Assembly (NCBI GenBank): GCA_029961685.1
Contig: JARWKL010000010.1
Coordinates: 28,738,111-28,802,110, forward strand
DNA: 64,000 nucleotides
Source: Aristolochia californica
Taxonomy: Eukaryota; Streptophyta; Magnoliopsida; Piperales; Aristolochiaceae
Direction of reading: 5' to 3'
This document shows positions 20,991 to 33,205 of this stretch, piece by piece. The stretch's first letter is position 1. Each line of letters begins with the position of its first letter. The notes under the pieces were generated by a model. The model saw only the letters and a list, made by a program, of their open reading frames with translations. It ran no database searches and was not told the DNA's origin. The position numbers and the translations under genes were made by a program.

Positions 20991-21997
20991 TAGGAGTATA
21001 CGAGGATATATATTTGATGAGGAGGTTGTTTTGCAATCATGTTTTAGTATGATATTTTTTCCGTAATTTATAATAATATCATGTTGTGACTATTCCTCAA
21101 TTCCTCATTTTTTTTATTTTACGACTTTTTCATGCTATTCTAGTTTTCTAAAGTAAATGACATTAATTAATTTTTAAAAATTAATTTATTCGTAGCTTTC
21201 AGTTACCCAATACACCACTTGGAAATGTCATTTGATACACCCAAAACATCTAAGTTTTTTGGGTACCCCTGTATGGGATTCTCGACACACCCACGACTAT
21301 GAGGTCCAATTGAACCAAGTTCAATTGGTTGGTTTTGTTCAAACTTCACAATACCCACTTATATCTATAATTTGTATGATAATGGCTACGTACATGAGTA
21401 CCTTCCAAGCATAGTATCACTCAACTTGATTAAATATGGGGATGAATAATAATAAGCTATAAAATTATATAAAATATATAAGTTATTTTAACCATCTATG
21501 TAAATTAATTAGACTAAATTTTAATAATAAAAATAAATTATTTTTAATTAAATATGTATTCCACTTTTAAATGTACCATATAAGTAGACCATATGGTCCG
21601 GTTCGGGGCACGGAAATTTGTTGCAGCGCACTTTTCTGCGCCAAGTTCTTTTGACTCTCACCATGGGGGGAAATCCTCCCTAGGGTCGGACCCGATACCC
21701 TGTTTGCTCACATCTACATGGGGTGGTAACGTGTAAAAGAAAACAATTTGCGAAACGAAAAATCCAAAAGCTCAAATAAATCAATGGAGTCTGCTGTACT
21801 TGCGAAGCCTTAGCCTTTAGCATATAAAAAAACGCTTCATTCTCCATGCCAGCTTCGTCAGAGATAATTGGTATCCCCAAACCCTAACGGGGAAAATGGC
21901 TTAAAAGTCCTTGCAGAGCTCCTGTTCTCTTCATTTGATTAGAACCTTTGTCGAGTGAAGAAATACAGTCGATTCTCGCCATCCACAATCCCAAAAG
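20991..21997 (+). promoter_or_regulatory. Spacer, promoter and 5' UTR of the SRRM1-like gene
   Basis: AT-rich to 21590, then the GC content rises toward the start codon. No firm TATA box can be assigned. The last roughly 100 bases (21900-21997) look like the 5' UTR. Confidence 0.4.
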
Positions 21998-24900
21998 ATG
22001 TCGGGCGGTTTCTTTCGGGTTAGTTTATCAATCCTCGTATGCGCTTTTCCCGCTGAAGTGTAGTTACACGAATTTTTGGGGCTAATCGGTCTGTCTTGCT
22101 ACATTATAGTTTCTGGTTCTGAATCAGTGAAACGTCAATTTGATTTCCCGTTCTCTCAGGGCACGTCTGCGGACCAGGATACTCGCTTTTCCAATAAGCA
22201 GGCGAAACTGCTCAAATCGCAGAAATTTGCCCCGGAACTGGATCACTTGGTTTGTTTTTACTCTGTTTACATTCTATCGAAATCTTTGCTTTAGTGGACG
22301 CCTGGAATCTAGCTATTTCGTTTATCCTGTCTGGTGTGAACTTCTTTAGTGGAATTGAGTTTTCTTTCTTCCTTTTTAGGTGGACATGAAGAAAGTGAAG
22401 ATAGATGTTATAAAACCCTGGATTGCAGCTAGGGCGACCGAGCTCCTTGGTTTTGAAGATGAAGTACTTATCAATTTTATCTATGGTCTTCTTGATGCCA
22501 AGGTAAGCTGTTTCTCGTGTTATCGTGTCTCATGTTTCAAGAGGTTGCTGTTGACTTTGTTTATTACTGTGCTGAGGAACGGGCAATGATTTTTGCAGAA
22601 CGTTGATGGAAAACAGATACAGATCCAGCTGACCGGATTCATGGAGAAGAACACTGGAAAGTTCATGAAAGAACTATGGGCATTGCTACTTAGCGCAGAA
22701 AAAAATGCTAGTGGCATCCCTCAGCAGTTTTTGGATGCCAAGGAAGAGGAGACACGGAAAAAGAAGGTCTTTTATTATTTTCTTTTGAAAGTGGAAAAGA
22801 AGGTCTTCATTCATATATTGGAAGAACTATATTTTCTTCTGTTAATATTTGGTCCAGAAGTTTAATAAAACAGCAAATTTGGTCCTTAAGCGTCCAATTC
22901 TTTGTTACAGGTAGAGGCAGATCGAATTACTCATGAGATTCAGCGAAAGAAAGAAAAAGAGGGAAGGGATTATGAATCCACAAGGAAGATGGTAACTTTT
23001 CCATTTGAGCAAGATTTATTTCCCACGTTTTAAGAGTTTTTGGTTTTGACCTTCCTCTTTTCTTTTTCTGGTATTCAGCCTGCTTCTGCAATTATTTGGG
23101 TTCATGTCCTTCTTTACCTCAAACTACTGTAGGATAGTGACACCGATGTCTCAAGAGTTGCAAATATTTCTGATGGAGATTTTAAGAAGAGTGTAACTGC
23201 TCGCTCTGATGAAGAGAGCGGACTGGATGAGAGGAATGGGTCAGAGAGAAGGACCAGGTTAGCATTTCCTGCTATTTTTTCATATACACACGTATTTATG
23301 TATATGGTTGACACATACTTTCTACCCAAATTTGATCGTACGGAGAATCCTGTAAGGGCAGATAATTTGGAAAACAAGTGTTTGAGAGCACATGTGCTCA
23401 ACTATTTTTCGTTTTAGTATTTTATAATATATGTTTCTTCATATCATACAATTTTGCTTGGTTGAGCAGTCATTTTTAAATGATGCTGTTTGTTTTATAC
23501 CTTAAATATTCAGTATGGATTCTCACTTTTTGACTCTGCTAAGCACTACTACTTACCATGTTAGGAGATTTTGAGCATGTTTAAATTGACTTTTCAAATG
23601 TGGTAATTGGAATAATTGAAGTATGAACTTAAATCCTGTGAAGCATTTTTGGTTTACTGCTATTTGGAAGATATCATGTTATTCAAAAAGGTTCTCAAGG
23701 ATACTTTGATTTGTTTCTAGTGGCTGCTTTAAGTCACCATTTTTTTCAATTCCACTGCCTATAACATAAGTTACACTTCACACAATGATGTGTGCTTCTC
23801 CATTGTACTGTACGTTTTACAGTTTCCACATATGTGTTGTATGTCAATGCTGCATCTTAAATTAACCATGGCCTGAAATTTAGCTGTGACTGTTCATTCA
23901 AAATGGGGGATTGTCTAGATTACTAGTATGCAACATAGAAACCTGGATCGAATATCCAGTTCTGTGCAGATTCATTATTTACCAAGTTACTATGCACTGG
24001 TGTCTGTTGTAATCTTTCAAATTTATTTCTTGCTGTATGGGCATCATTTCGCTATGTAACGGCAACTAGTGCGACTCCCTATTACTCAATTCTATCACAT
24101 TTCTGGTTTCTTCCATGGTGTTTGTGCTCTGTCCTCATGTAGGAATTAAAATTACATGTGTTTTTTTTTTTTTTTTTTTTGCTTCGATAAAAATCAATAA
24201 GTGTTCATAGCATAGTTTTGGTTCTTTACGACCTCAAATCTTGATTTTGTTCTCTCCATTGCACTCTCTAACACACACAAACACATAGTAGAATAAGACC
24301 AGCATCAGACACTCTTTATTTTGAGCAATTTGTCTCAACTTATTTCCTCAATTTATATCTTTTCTTACATTCTCGATCATAGAAGTGTAGTTCTAATAGT
24401 GTTTGTTTCAGTATGTAGGGTTTTGCCATCATGATAATTTAAGCATTTGCTTTTTGCCACTGATGATCTAAGGTAACAGTTAGGTTGGTATTGATGGTTT
24501 TTGAAGGAGGATGGTATAGACTAATATGTGGACAAGTAACTGAAAATAGAAAAAGAAACATTTCTGTTGTGTCTCTTTGGATTTTCTAAGCTAGAGTTGT
24601 CTTTTTCCTTTTAGGCTGTCCCGTTCCCCACGTTCCTTGAGTCAGTCGCCAACTCGTCGGTAGGTCATTCTTATTGATACTTATTTTTATATAATTCATC
24701 ACATTGGATAAACCCTAAACAGTAAATCTTGTGGAATGTTTTGGATGTCACAGTAAAAGCAACTTCTTATTTTCTTGCAGAAACACACCTTCTCCTGTCA
24801 GGTCAAGCAGCAAATCATTTTCTCGCTCGCAGAGCTACTCAGAGTATACTTCTTTCTGTGAAGCAACTTGATCTCATAATTTATGGAATATTTTTAATTT

Positions 24901-27706
24901 TTAAGAAGGAACCCTATCACCAGGATTAGTGAATATGTTCATTTTAAGGAAAAAAGCACTTTTATCTTGTTATGCTGATTGGCTGTAAGTTCATTTTTTC
25001 TTCTCCTAGTGAAAGGCAGAAATCGAGGAGCATGCCTCGATCACCTCCAAAACGGAGACAGTCTATTTCTGTGGGAAGGCGTTATCATTCTCCATGCAAG
25101 CATTCTGTCTCTCCTCACAGCATGCAGCCACCACAAGTTCCTCGATCTTCTGCAACTAGGAGATTATCTCCTCATTCACGACGCAGGTCACCCTCCCCTA
25201 GGCGACGCAGGTTACTCTCCCCTAGACGACGCAGGTCTCCCTCCCCTAGGCACCGCAGGCCACCTTCGCCCAGGCGACACAGATCGCCTTCACCCAGGCG
25301 ACACAGATCACCTTCACCCAGGCGACGTCAATCTCCCTCTCCCAAGCATCTTAGATCACCTTCTCCAAGGCATCTTAGATCACCCTCTCCCAAACGATGT
25401 AGGTCTCCACCGCCCAATAGACGGAGATCTCCACCTCTCAGCAGACGCAGATCTCCTTCACCCTTGAGAGAGATGTCTCGTTCTCCTCTACGACGTCGAT
25501 CCCCACCTATTCGAAGAAGATCGCCATTGCCTGTTCGGCGTAGGTCTGTTTCTCCACGATGGAGATCTGCACTCCCTTCTCGACGTCATTCTCCATCTCC
25601 TTTGAGGAGGAGGTCACCACCACCTAGATCCCCAAGGCAAAGGAGGAAGTCACCTGTGAGGTCCTCTCCAAGGCGTGCGGTTGATTCTCAAACTTCTCCA
25701 CGAAAAAACTATAGGTAATTGGTTTTAGATGTCTCTGCCTGTCCGGTGGTTGTAGGATCCACTTTATCCTCAATATATATATTTTTAATTAAGCGATGAA
25801 TTGAATTATTTATGTACTGGGGTTGCAGTCCATACAGAAGTCCAATTCCTCACCGGAACCGTAGGAGCTTGAGTAGGGATCATGATGGTCGAGCTAATGG
25901 TGTGGGTTTTATGGAAAGCCATGATGAGTTTGCCTCTAGAAGGTACTTTCTATGGATCTCCGGACAGCCTTAGCTTTGTTGTGTGTATGTTGAACCTCGG
26001 GGTAGTCTTACCTTACTCTTGTTTTTGTGTAAAACCGTTTCCTGTGGTTCTCATGCATTTTACCCTAATTCATAAAAATGGTTATCAGGTTACAGAGGAA
26101 GAAATCTCCTGTGTCTCCCATTCCTAGTGCATCTTTTGAGAGAGAGGCTGAATGGTCTGGCACAGTACGCAAGGCAGAGGATTCACGTAAGTCACAAATT
26201 TCTTTAAGGTCTCCACAGCGTGACCTGAGGGAGCTGAGTTATCCTCCTAACAAGGGATTGAGGCCTGAGAGATCTCCAAGCCTATCACATTCTCCTCCAA
26301 GCAAGCGGAAGAAGAGTCCTGTTGTAGATTGGAGGTGTGTATTTGTTTGTTGTGCTCTTTGTAGAAGGATATATAGTTTTCAGTATCACTACCAAGGTAT
26401 GTGGTGAAAATTGCTGAAGGGGTTTGTCCCTTCCTGAATGATGTGCAGCTCATCTGAGAGCCCTCCTAAGCAACCTGAGAAACGTGCAGTTTGTTATGAT
26501 ATTCTAGAATCAAGTAAAGAGGAGATTGATATCCATCATGCAAGGTTGAATAGGCCTCAATAGCTGTTTTCTTACTGTTCCTTGTTATGTAGGAAATTTT
26601 TTTTTTTAATCTTACACTGGCATACTTTTTATTGCTTGTTCTTTATTAGAGAGGAATCTGGTCATGGGCCTGTTCCTTTGCGGAAGAAAGCAAGTTATTC
26701 ACCTACTAGGGTTGGCATGGAAAGGCCTCTTGTGGACTTTGATCATGATGAAGATTCTCTAGGCAGAAAGCCTGCCAATCAATCCGAGGTTCACCGCCAG
26801 AGAAGGTGCTTGTGGCATCCTACAGATCAGTACTTTCTTGTTGATGTTTTATTTTTATTTTTATATTTTTTAAGCATGTTTAGTTTTTCGCTCATGATGA
26901 TTTTTTTTTTAATTGTCAGTGCTGAAACTTCTGCAAAAAAGGTGTCTCCTGAAAGGCATAGTCAGCGCACCTCACTTGTATCAGAAGAAATAGAGTATAG
27001 TACTGGGCGAATGGGGAAAGAATTGCTTGATCAAGATTGTAATGAACAACTATTAGCTAAGCATCGTGGGAAGCTTTCTTATTCCGCTGGTGATAAGTTA
27101 AATGCAGATCAAGTTATTTCAAAGAAATCGTCATCTAGGGAAGATTCTAAAGTTCATGAGAGACTGACTTCTACTAATACTAATGATGAATATGGGGATC
27201 ATGATCGGAAAACAAATGAGATGCAGAAATCTGTGAAAAAGATGGGTCGAAATGGAGCAAATTCTTATGGTTCAGATTCTGAAAAAAGGGAGACATCTAG
27301 ATCACATAAAGTGGAGAAGAGAAAATACAAGAAGACAGAGAGCTATGTGGATGATGTTGAGTATGATTCTCAAATGGATGAGAGGAAAGAGGGTAAGAGA
27401 AAAAGAAAGGAGGAGAAGAGATTGAGGAAGGAAGAGAAACGTCGGAGGCGTGAAGAGCGACGCCGCAAAAAGGAAGAGCGCCGTGCTGGCAAGCTGAAAC
27501 CCCAGCATGTTGATACTGTGACCCCACCCTCAGATGTGGAGAGAAATCAAAACCTTAGTGGAGATACAGATGGTGATGTTGAGCCTAGGAGGGTCGCACA
27601 TACAAGTGATTTGGAGGGAACAGTGTTGGAGCAGAAGAAACTAGAGATCGATCTACGAAATAAAGCACTTGAGTCTCTCCGAGCAAAGAAGGCTATTAGT
27701 CATTAA
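21998..27706 (+). CDS. SRRM1: SRRM1/SRm160-like PWI and RS-domain splicing co-activator
   Basis: Fourteen exons: 21998-22018, 22160-22249, 22380-22502, 22599-22766, 22911-22991, 23133-23257, 24615-24659, 24781-24843, 25010-25714, 25829-25942, 26089-26334, 26449-26544, 26650-26805, 26920-27706. They sum to 2820 nt (939 residues) with GT/AG at every intron and matching phases. The N-terminus MSGGFFRGTSADQDTRFSNK is that of plant SRRM1 homologues (At2g29210 type). The PWI domain is about residues 38-125, with P-W-I at 50-52, then EDEVLINFIYGLLD. Residues about 200-600 are an Arg/Ser-Pro repeat domain (repeats of RSPSPRRRR type in exon 9). Residues about 850-890 are a highly charged Lys/Arg/Glu helix. 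Family role: nuclear exon-joining and mRNA 3'-end co-activator that binds nucleic acid through PWI. Intron 6 is long (1357 bp). Confidence 0.9.
23258..24614 (+). other. Long intron 6 of the SRRM1-like gene
   Basis: 1357 bp, no TE domain recognised. A T22 run lies at about 24159-24180. Long introns between the PWI and RS exons are plausible sites of alternative splicing, but the sequence does not show it. Confidence 0.7.
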
Positions 27707-28283
27707 TTTTGTTAACTATGGCTTGGAAACATTTTGATGGTTTTGTTTTTTTCTTTTTTTTGTAAAACTCTATCTTGTTTACAGCTTTGATTAGCCATAG
27801 ATTATGTTCTGAAGAATGGGACAATCATATCTTATAGAGTGACTGTCTCCTGTTATACAGTACTTCTGTTTGATATGTCTGTCTTTGCTACTGGCAGATG
27901 AAGTTGATAAATGACAGTTTCCTGAGATATTCCTTTGATGCAGCTTTGTGCAGCCTTGCTAGTAGTTTATTTTTCTGGTAATGTCTGTTTTACATTCAGA
28001 TTTGTTGTTTCGTCGAGCTTTTTAAGTGTCTTTTAAGAATTAGAGACTCTTTATGATGATTTGGCTGTTTGCTAGCTATAGTTGGTTAATCAATTCGTTG
28101 GACAGAACTTGTTCTATATCTTAAGTTTGTGCTGTTTGGTGTGAAGATGGTATTTGTCTGTTGGTAGAGAACCTTTTCAGGATCATAGATTGTTGTGAAC
28201 TATTTCAATTTTCTCTTTGAAAACCTAAAGGCCTTGACAGTTTTGTATATGAGGTTGGTACTAAAGCAGCTTTCTGGTTGATT
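27707..28283 (+). other. 3' UTR and downstream flank of the SRRM1-like gene
   Basis: T-rich DNA with no further coding signal. The polyadenylation site cannot be set. Confidence 0.4.
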
Positions 28284-28456
28284 GATAGATGAGAATACAG
28301 TTGAGTAGGTGACTTGGTTGAGCAGGCCATATGCGGAATGACCAGCAAATCAGATGAAATGTAAGTAAGCGATAGATGAGAGTACTGTCAAGTAGGTGAC
28401 TTGGTTGAGCAGGCCATATGGAGAATGACCAGCAAATCAGGTGAAATGTAAGATGC
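28284..28456. repeat. Tandem duplication, 2 x about 87 bp
   Basis: 28284-28370 and 28371-28456 both start GATAGATGAGA and share TAGGTGACTTGGTTGAGCAG and GAATGACCAGCAAATCAG. A few substitutions separate them. Confidence 0.85.
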
Positions 28457-28737
28457 TTGAGGTTCTTAGAGGAAGGCTCCGATTTGAATATCATTTACCA
28501 AATTTTGCATTACTATAGATATTTTGCTGTTATTTTATCACGTGGTTTTATAGTTGGGTTGTTGGCAGTTTTGGGGATTTGTTATGTTTAATATACATGC
28601 TTCAGTTTCATCCTGTATTCATGTTGATGTGAGCTGAAAAGGTCGTCATAATGTATTCTGTGTTGATCCTGTAAACTGCCATTTTATGTTCTTTCTTCAG
28701 TTTTCCAGAAAAAAATTTGACCTGTTGGACCTTTTTC

Positions 28738-28860
28738 TCAATGGCCACGGGGTGGTTGGTCTAGTGTGAGATCTCAGGTTCAAGTCTCACCAGGGTATGA
28801 TAGGAGGTAGTATTCATAATCAACACTTAAAGAAAATATTAACTATTCAAATACACTTTT
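28738..28860 (+). mobile_element. tRNA-derived SINE-like sequence
   Basis: TGGCCACGGGGTGGTTGG resembles an RNA polymerase III A box. GGTTCAAGTCTC about 33 bases later resembles a B box, the spacing of tRNA-derived SINE heads. It cannot be folded as a whole tRNA. The 3' end and any TSD are not clear. Confidence 0.45.
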
Positions 28861-30310
28861 TATGTTCAATGGATGTTTGTCATGTATGAGTGACTTTTGG
28901 ATCCATGCAACCATTTCTTTCATCAGCCAAGTGGTTTTACATAATGAGCTTACAAGCTATCCATTTCCAGTTACAGCGCAGTCCATGATTATCTCGAGTT
29001 ATTTTGATTGTTGGAAGTAGTGAATGTAGGGAAGTTTGTTAAATTAATTCATTATTGGCATTCCATTTGACTGTTCTCAAATGTGTATGTTGTTGTTTCT
29101 ATTTACATCTAGACTTTCTTCTCATGATGTTCAAGCAATAACAAAAGATTTTGTAAAATGCAGCAGATCAGTTCAACCAATAGTTCTGAACCAAAATTGT
29201 ATAAAGTTCATAGGGTGTTGCAGATCTCTGTTAATATTTTTGTAAAATTTTAAAATTAGGAAGAATAGGAGAAGAAAAGAAATACTTTATTCAATTTTTT
29301 TTATATGGTTTTCTAAACCCTTCTTGGCTGAAAAATCTTACCTGAAAAACAGTATTATCTGATGCTTGTTTGCTTGGCATTGCACGGTCTTAGTTTACTT
29401 GTCTAACTGCAATTTAGTTATTACTTCATTCCATCCACGAGTACATTGAAGATTGACTGCAACTTGTAAGCTACGCAACATTCCAATCCTTCTAATGATA
29501 GGAAATAGTTTTCCATACTTTATTAACCCTGAAATTGCACTGGACGAGTTTGATAACTGTGAAGTCTTCGACTTTGGACTAGAACCTCTTCTGATCCGTG
29601 TACTTGTTCATGTGTCTCATGACTTTATGAAGATTGGGCAAGATCAAGACAATCCTTCCATTTTAAGGTTAGTTATGAGGCTGTAGGTTCTTCCAATTTT
29701 GACGTGGTATAAGCTAACGAGTTGTTGAGGGTAGCTATTCCGTTGCTAAACTTGTATGGATTATGGTATGTGAACTTGTTCTTTTGCTAGTTATATTTCA
29801 TGCTTTATCTAATCTGAGGTTGGAAACTAGATGAAAAGATCCAAGTTAGTTTCAGTTACGTGTGGCATTGAGTCTAATCAAGCTTGAACTTGCATACGTC
29901 GAACTCAAACTCGAACACGAGTCTCGTATTTGAGCTCACGAATTGTAATTGAGTTTGAGTTCCAACTGATATTTAAAATTTTGTATAAAATACAAGTTGA
30001 ATGCTGCAAAAATCTTTTTACGTCAATGATCATTTTTTGTTATCATTGGCAACACTTTCGAAAGGCAACAAAAATAGTAAAAAGTCTTGACGAGGACCGA
30101 CGGGACGAGAACACGATTCCCAGAAACGACTGGTGTCCAACTCTTCTGTTGCAGATAAACGAGTCTGAGGTGGCACCATGCTATAGGTCCGCGTGGTACA
30201 TCGCCCAAATCCAGATAAGCAAACTCGCCATCTCTCCTACTTCCTCCCAAACACTTCCTCCCAAACCCCCCACGGCAGAGTCTCCACCTTGTTCTGCCCT
30301 GCGCCCTCCC
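28861..30310. other. Spacer and 5' flank of PTAC16
   Basis: No supported gene. 29885-29960 has GAGCTC/CTCGAAC-type words like the hAT subterminal repeats elsewhere in the window, and may be a hAT scrap. 30080-30310 becomes GC-richer and is probably promoter plus 5' UTR. A 77-codon ORF at 29453-29686 has no recognised domain. Confidence 0.4.
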
Positions 30311-32503
30311 ATGGCGCCCACTCTCACCTCTAACTCCTTTCTCTTGACCGCTCCTCTTCCTTCGAAAGCCGCCGCCAAGTCTCTCAGATCCACGAGCCAT
30401 GTCTTCGCCAAATTGAACTCCCCTTTCCCTCCCTTCCGTATAGGGAAGCGGGAAGACGACTCCGAAGCCCAATCGCAGGAGAGCGGTAAGGGCAATAATA
30501 GTTTCTTCGTAGATTTTGGTAAGATTCCGGACGTGAAGTCTCTGCTGCCTGTCGTCCGTCAGCCTTCGACGCTCGGGATCTCGCGGCGGAAGGATCCGCG
30601 CACGGTATTCGTTGCAGGGGCAACGGGACAGGCTGGGGTTCGCATAGCGCAGACGCTGCTGCGGCAAGGATTCGCAGTTCGAGCCGGAGTTCCGGAGCTT
30701 GCTGCCGCTCAAGAACTCGCCCGTCTTGCTGCTCAATACAAGGTCAGAATTCGCCCCGATTCCCGCACTAATTTCCTCGATGCGCATGGTTTTTACTGTG
30801 GAAACTCAAGACTGACATTAACGAACGTTGATCGTTTAGTACAGAGCAGAGAGACCTGTCTGCTTGGACGGGGCATTTTTGTAAATTTTTCTTGATTCTC
30901 AGAAGTCAAACTGAAACACTGCGACAATATTTCAGCTCATTTCCACGGCGGAATTCCGGCGCCTGAATGCGGTGGAGTCCGGCTTCCAAGATGCAGAATC
31001 GATCGCCAAAGCGATCGGAAACGCCGCGAAAGTCGTCGTTACGATCGGTTACTGTGAGAACGGGCCCAATTCTCCTCTCACGACCTCCGACGCCCTCAAA
31101 GTCGTCCAAGCCGCTCAGTTGGCAGGAGTCGGCCACGTTGCCATTGTCTATGACAACTCGTCGATGGCTGCCGCCTCCACGTACAACGTGCTCGACGGCA
31201 TCACCTCCTTCCTCTCCAACCTCTTCACCAAGTCTCAGCCCTTAACTTTTACAGAACTCCTTCAGGAAATCGTGGAGACGGACGTCAGCTACACGGTGAT
31301 AAAGGCCAGCTTGACGGATGACTTCTCGAAGGAGTATTCGGGGAACGTGGTGGTCGCGGCGGAAGGGAGCGGTGGAGCAAACCAGTACAAAGTAATGTAA
31401 TGGGTGCGAATTTTTTTCTAACTTTTTTAACAATGGTGAATAGAATTAATATGTTGGCTCTTGATTAAATGATCGTAGAGAAATATGCTTCGGGCGAGTT
31501 CTTTTGAAAATTGTTAATAGTAATTCTTAATTTGATTGTTTGATTAGGTATCTAAATCACAGATAGCAGAGTTGGTCGCCGGCGTTTTCTCTAACACTTC
31601 TTTAGCGGAAAACAAGGTATGATACCGCGCGTAGTAGGATTTTAAAGTTTAGTCTTGTGCTGAGCAGATTCAATTCTCCGATCCCATCTCCCAGATGCCA
31701 AGAAAAAGATAGGTTAGACAGATTAGCATCCAAACTGGCTATTGTAAAGAACTTATTTTCAGGTGGTTGAAGTTTCCACGGATCCATCCGCGTCTTCAAA
31801 GTCTGCAGAAACACTTTTCAGGTAGTCTAAAGAACTTCTTTGCTTGAAAAACATACTTTAAACTGCATCAAAACTTCTCTGCTGTGATTCAAATTTTTAT
31901 TTATCTCGAACAATAAGATTAGCATCCTTGCAAATTTTATATGGTTTTTCGTTTGTTTCCAGCGCCGTCCCCGAGGATGGTAGGAGGAAAGCCTATGCTG
32001 AAGCTCTGACCAAGGCAAAAGCAGAGGAAGAAGCTCTAATAGCCTCAGAGAAAGCTCGTGAAGCAGCAGCGGCTGCAAAGAATCTTGAAGATGAAGTGAA
32101 AAAACTATCGCAGAAAGAAGCCCAAGCAGCAAAATTTGCCGAACAAGCCGAAGAGAAGGCAAAGGCTGCGGGTTCATCTGTGGAGAATCTCCTGAGTAAG
32201 GCTAAAAACATGAGTGATTCTTTCTCCTGGGATAAGCTGAGTTCTCAAATCACCAACTCTGTTCCTCTGAAGATTGATGATTTGCCCAAGCCAAAATTTG
32301 AGATGCCCAAAACCCAGATCGCCACTTTCAGGGGTCAGGCAAAGGCCCAGAGTTTGACCCCTAATAAGGCAGTTGTGAAACGACCAGCACCAAAGCCTAA
32401 GTCCAAACAAGCAGAACCAGAGGCAAAGGGGCAGAAGCCAGAGGTGAGGAACGTTTTCGGAGGTCTGTTTAAGCAAGAAACCATCTATGTGGACGATGAT
32501 TGA
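30311..32503 (+). CDS. PTAC16: Plastid transcriptionally active 16-like NAD(P)-binding protein
   Basis: Five exons: 30311-30742, 30936-31391, 31548-31616, 31763-31821, 31963-32503. Total 1557 nt, 518 residues (Arabidopsis pTAC16 is about 510), GT/AG introns in phase. Order: a Ser/Ala-rich N-terminus fitting a chloroplast transit peptide (1 to about 45); an NAD(P)-binding Rossmann domain with TVFVAGATGQAGVRIAQTLL (GATGQAG at 103-109) continuing through IGYCENGPNS and HVAIVYDNSS; then an Ala/Glu/Lys-rich coiled-coil-like stretch (about 345-410, from PEDGRRKAYAEALTKAKAEE). The tail is basic, ends IYVDDD, and contains repeated K-P segments. Family knowledge: abundant thylakoid and nucleoid-associated phosphoprotein linked to the plastid transcription machinery. 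ATG context CCCATGG is strong; an upstream in-frame open stretch contains another ATG but is not conserved-looking. Confidence 0.9.
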
Positions 32504-32825
32504 GATGTAATTTTGTGGTCCATCCTTCTGTTTCCTGAAGAAGTTTGAAGGTTGTTTTTTTGTTTAATATCTGATTAAGTGGCTGTTAATGAGGTCCAAG
32601 GGACTCTCTGTGAGAAGTGGTAACTTCATAATGAACCAAGTCCCCTTATTTCGATTAAGTATTCATCAGATGTCATCCTTAGAATTGAATGACTCAATAT
32701 TTTATTTATTTTTATTTATTATTTTATGCATTCGTCATTGATATTAATTTGATTTTTGTTTAATTATTTAAAAATAAAAATAATGACATCCTTGCAAATA
32801 TAATGAAGTAAATGGTAATTGTGTA
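32504..32825. other. 3' flank of PTAC16
   Basis: 3' UTR and AT-rich spacer; ends with GTGTA (32821-32825), one copy of the target-site duplication of the next element. Confidence 0.6.
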
Positions 32826-32946
32826 TGTTAGATCTAAGACTACAAACCGAGCTCTATTCCGAGATTAAATCAAAACTACGAACTGTATAATGTAAATGAG
32901 AAACCGAAATAGATGCAGAAAGTAAATCAATCACACACGAGGCAAC
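32826..32946 (-). repeat. Inverted U5 segment at the 5' border
   Basis: TGTTAGATCTAAGACTACAA on the plus strand matches the reverse complement of the element's own 3' end (TGATAGATCTAAGACTACAA). The match holds through about 121 bp with few differences, ending at the CACACACGAGGCAAC / CACACAAGAGACAAC pair. Confidence 0.9.
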
Positions 32947-32953
32947 CAAAATT

Positions 32954-33138
32954 TGTTGTTGGGTGTCTTGAATTGGAAATTCCGCTTCAGACTTGTCGAC
33001 CCGACCGGCGCTCCTTGTTGGGCATTGTGACCCGACCCGATTTCTCAAATCAGGATTTTGTTGATTTAGGTGTTTTCGAACAAAAGGTAAGGTGGAGAGT
33101 TTGTTTTTTACGACATTGAGTTTCGTCAAGGGAGAGAA
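32954..33138 (+). repeat. Truncated 5' LTR (U3 side only)
   Basis: Aligns with 36424-36609 from TGTTGTTGGGTGTCTTGAAT to GAGTTTCGTCAAGGGAGAGAA. The remaining roughly 220 bp of the LTR and the PBS are missing. Confidence 0.85.
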
Positions 33139-33205
33139 GGCTTAATCAACTGAGCAAGGGAAACTTAATTTTTTTCCCTTTTATGATTGAGGTTATTTTG
33201 GTCAA

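Noticed and set aside
25170..25460. CRISPR-like regular repeats
   Set aside because: Short repeats are in-frame Arg/Ser-Pro codons of an RS domain; nuclear plant DNA and no spacer structure.
24979..25467. 162-codon ORF in another frame of SRRM1 exon 9
   Set aside because: Alternate frame of Arg/Ser repeats; the RS frame joins both neighbouring exons in phase.
27297..27527. Minus-strand Ser/Pro-rich ORFs
   Set aside because: Antisense shadows of the charged Lys/Arg/Glu C-terminus of the SRRM1-like protein.
28740..28815. tRNA gene
   Set aside because: A- and B-box words are present, but no acceptor or anticodon stem can be formed; called SINE-like instead.
29930..30310. Upstream extension of PTAC16 exon 1
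   Set aside because: Open frame continues upstream, but that part lacks plastid-protein features and is spacer or 5' UTR; ATG at 30311 has a strong context and gives the family length.
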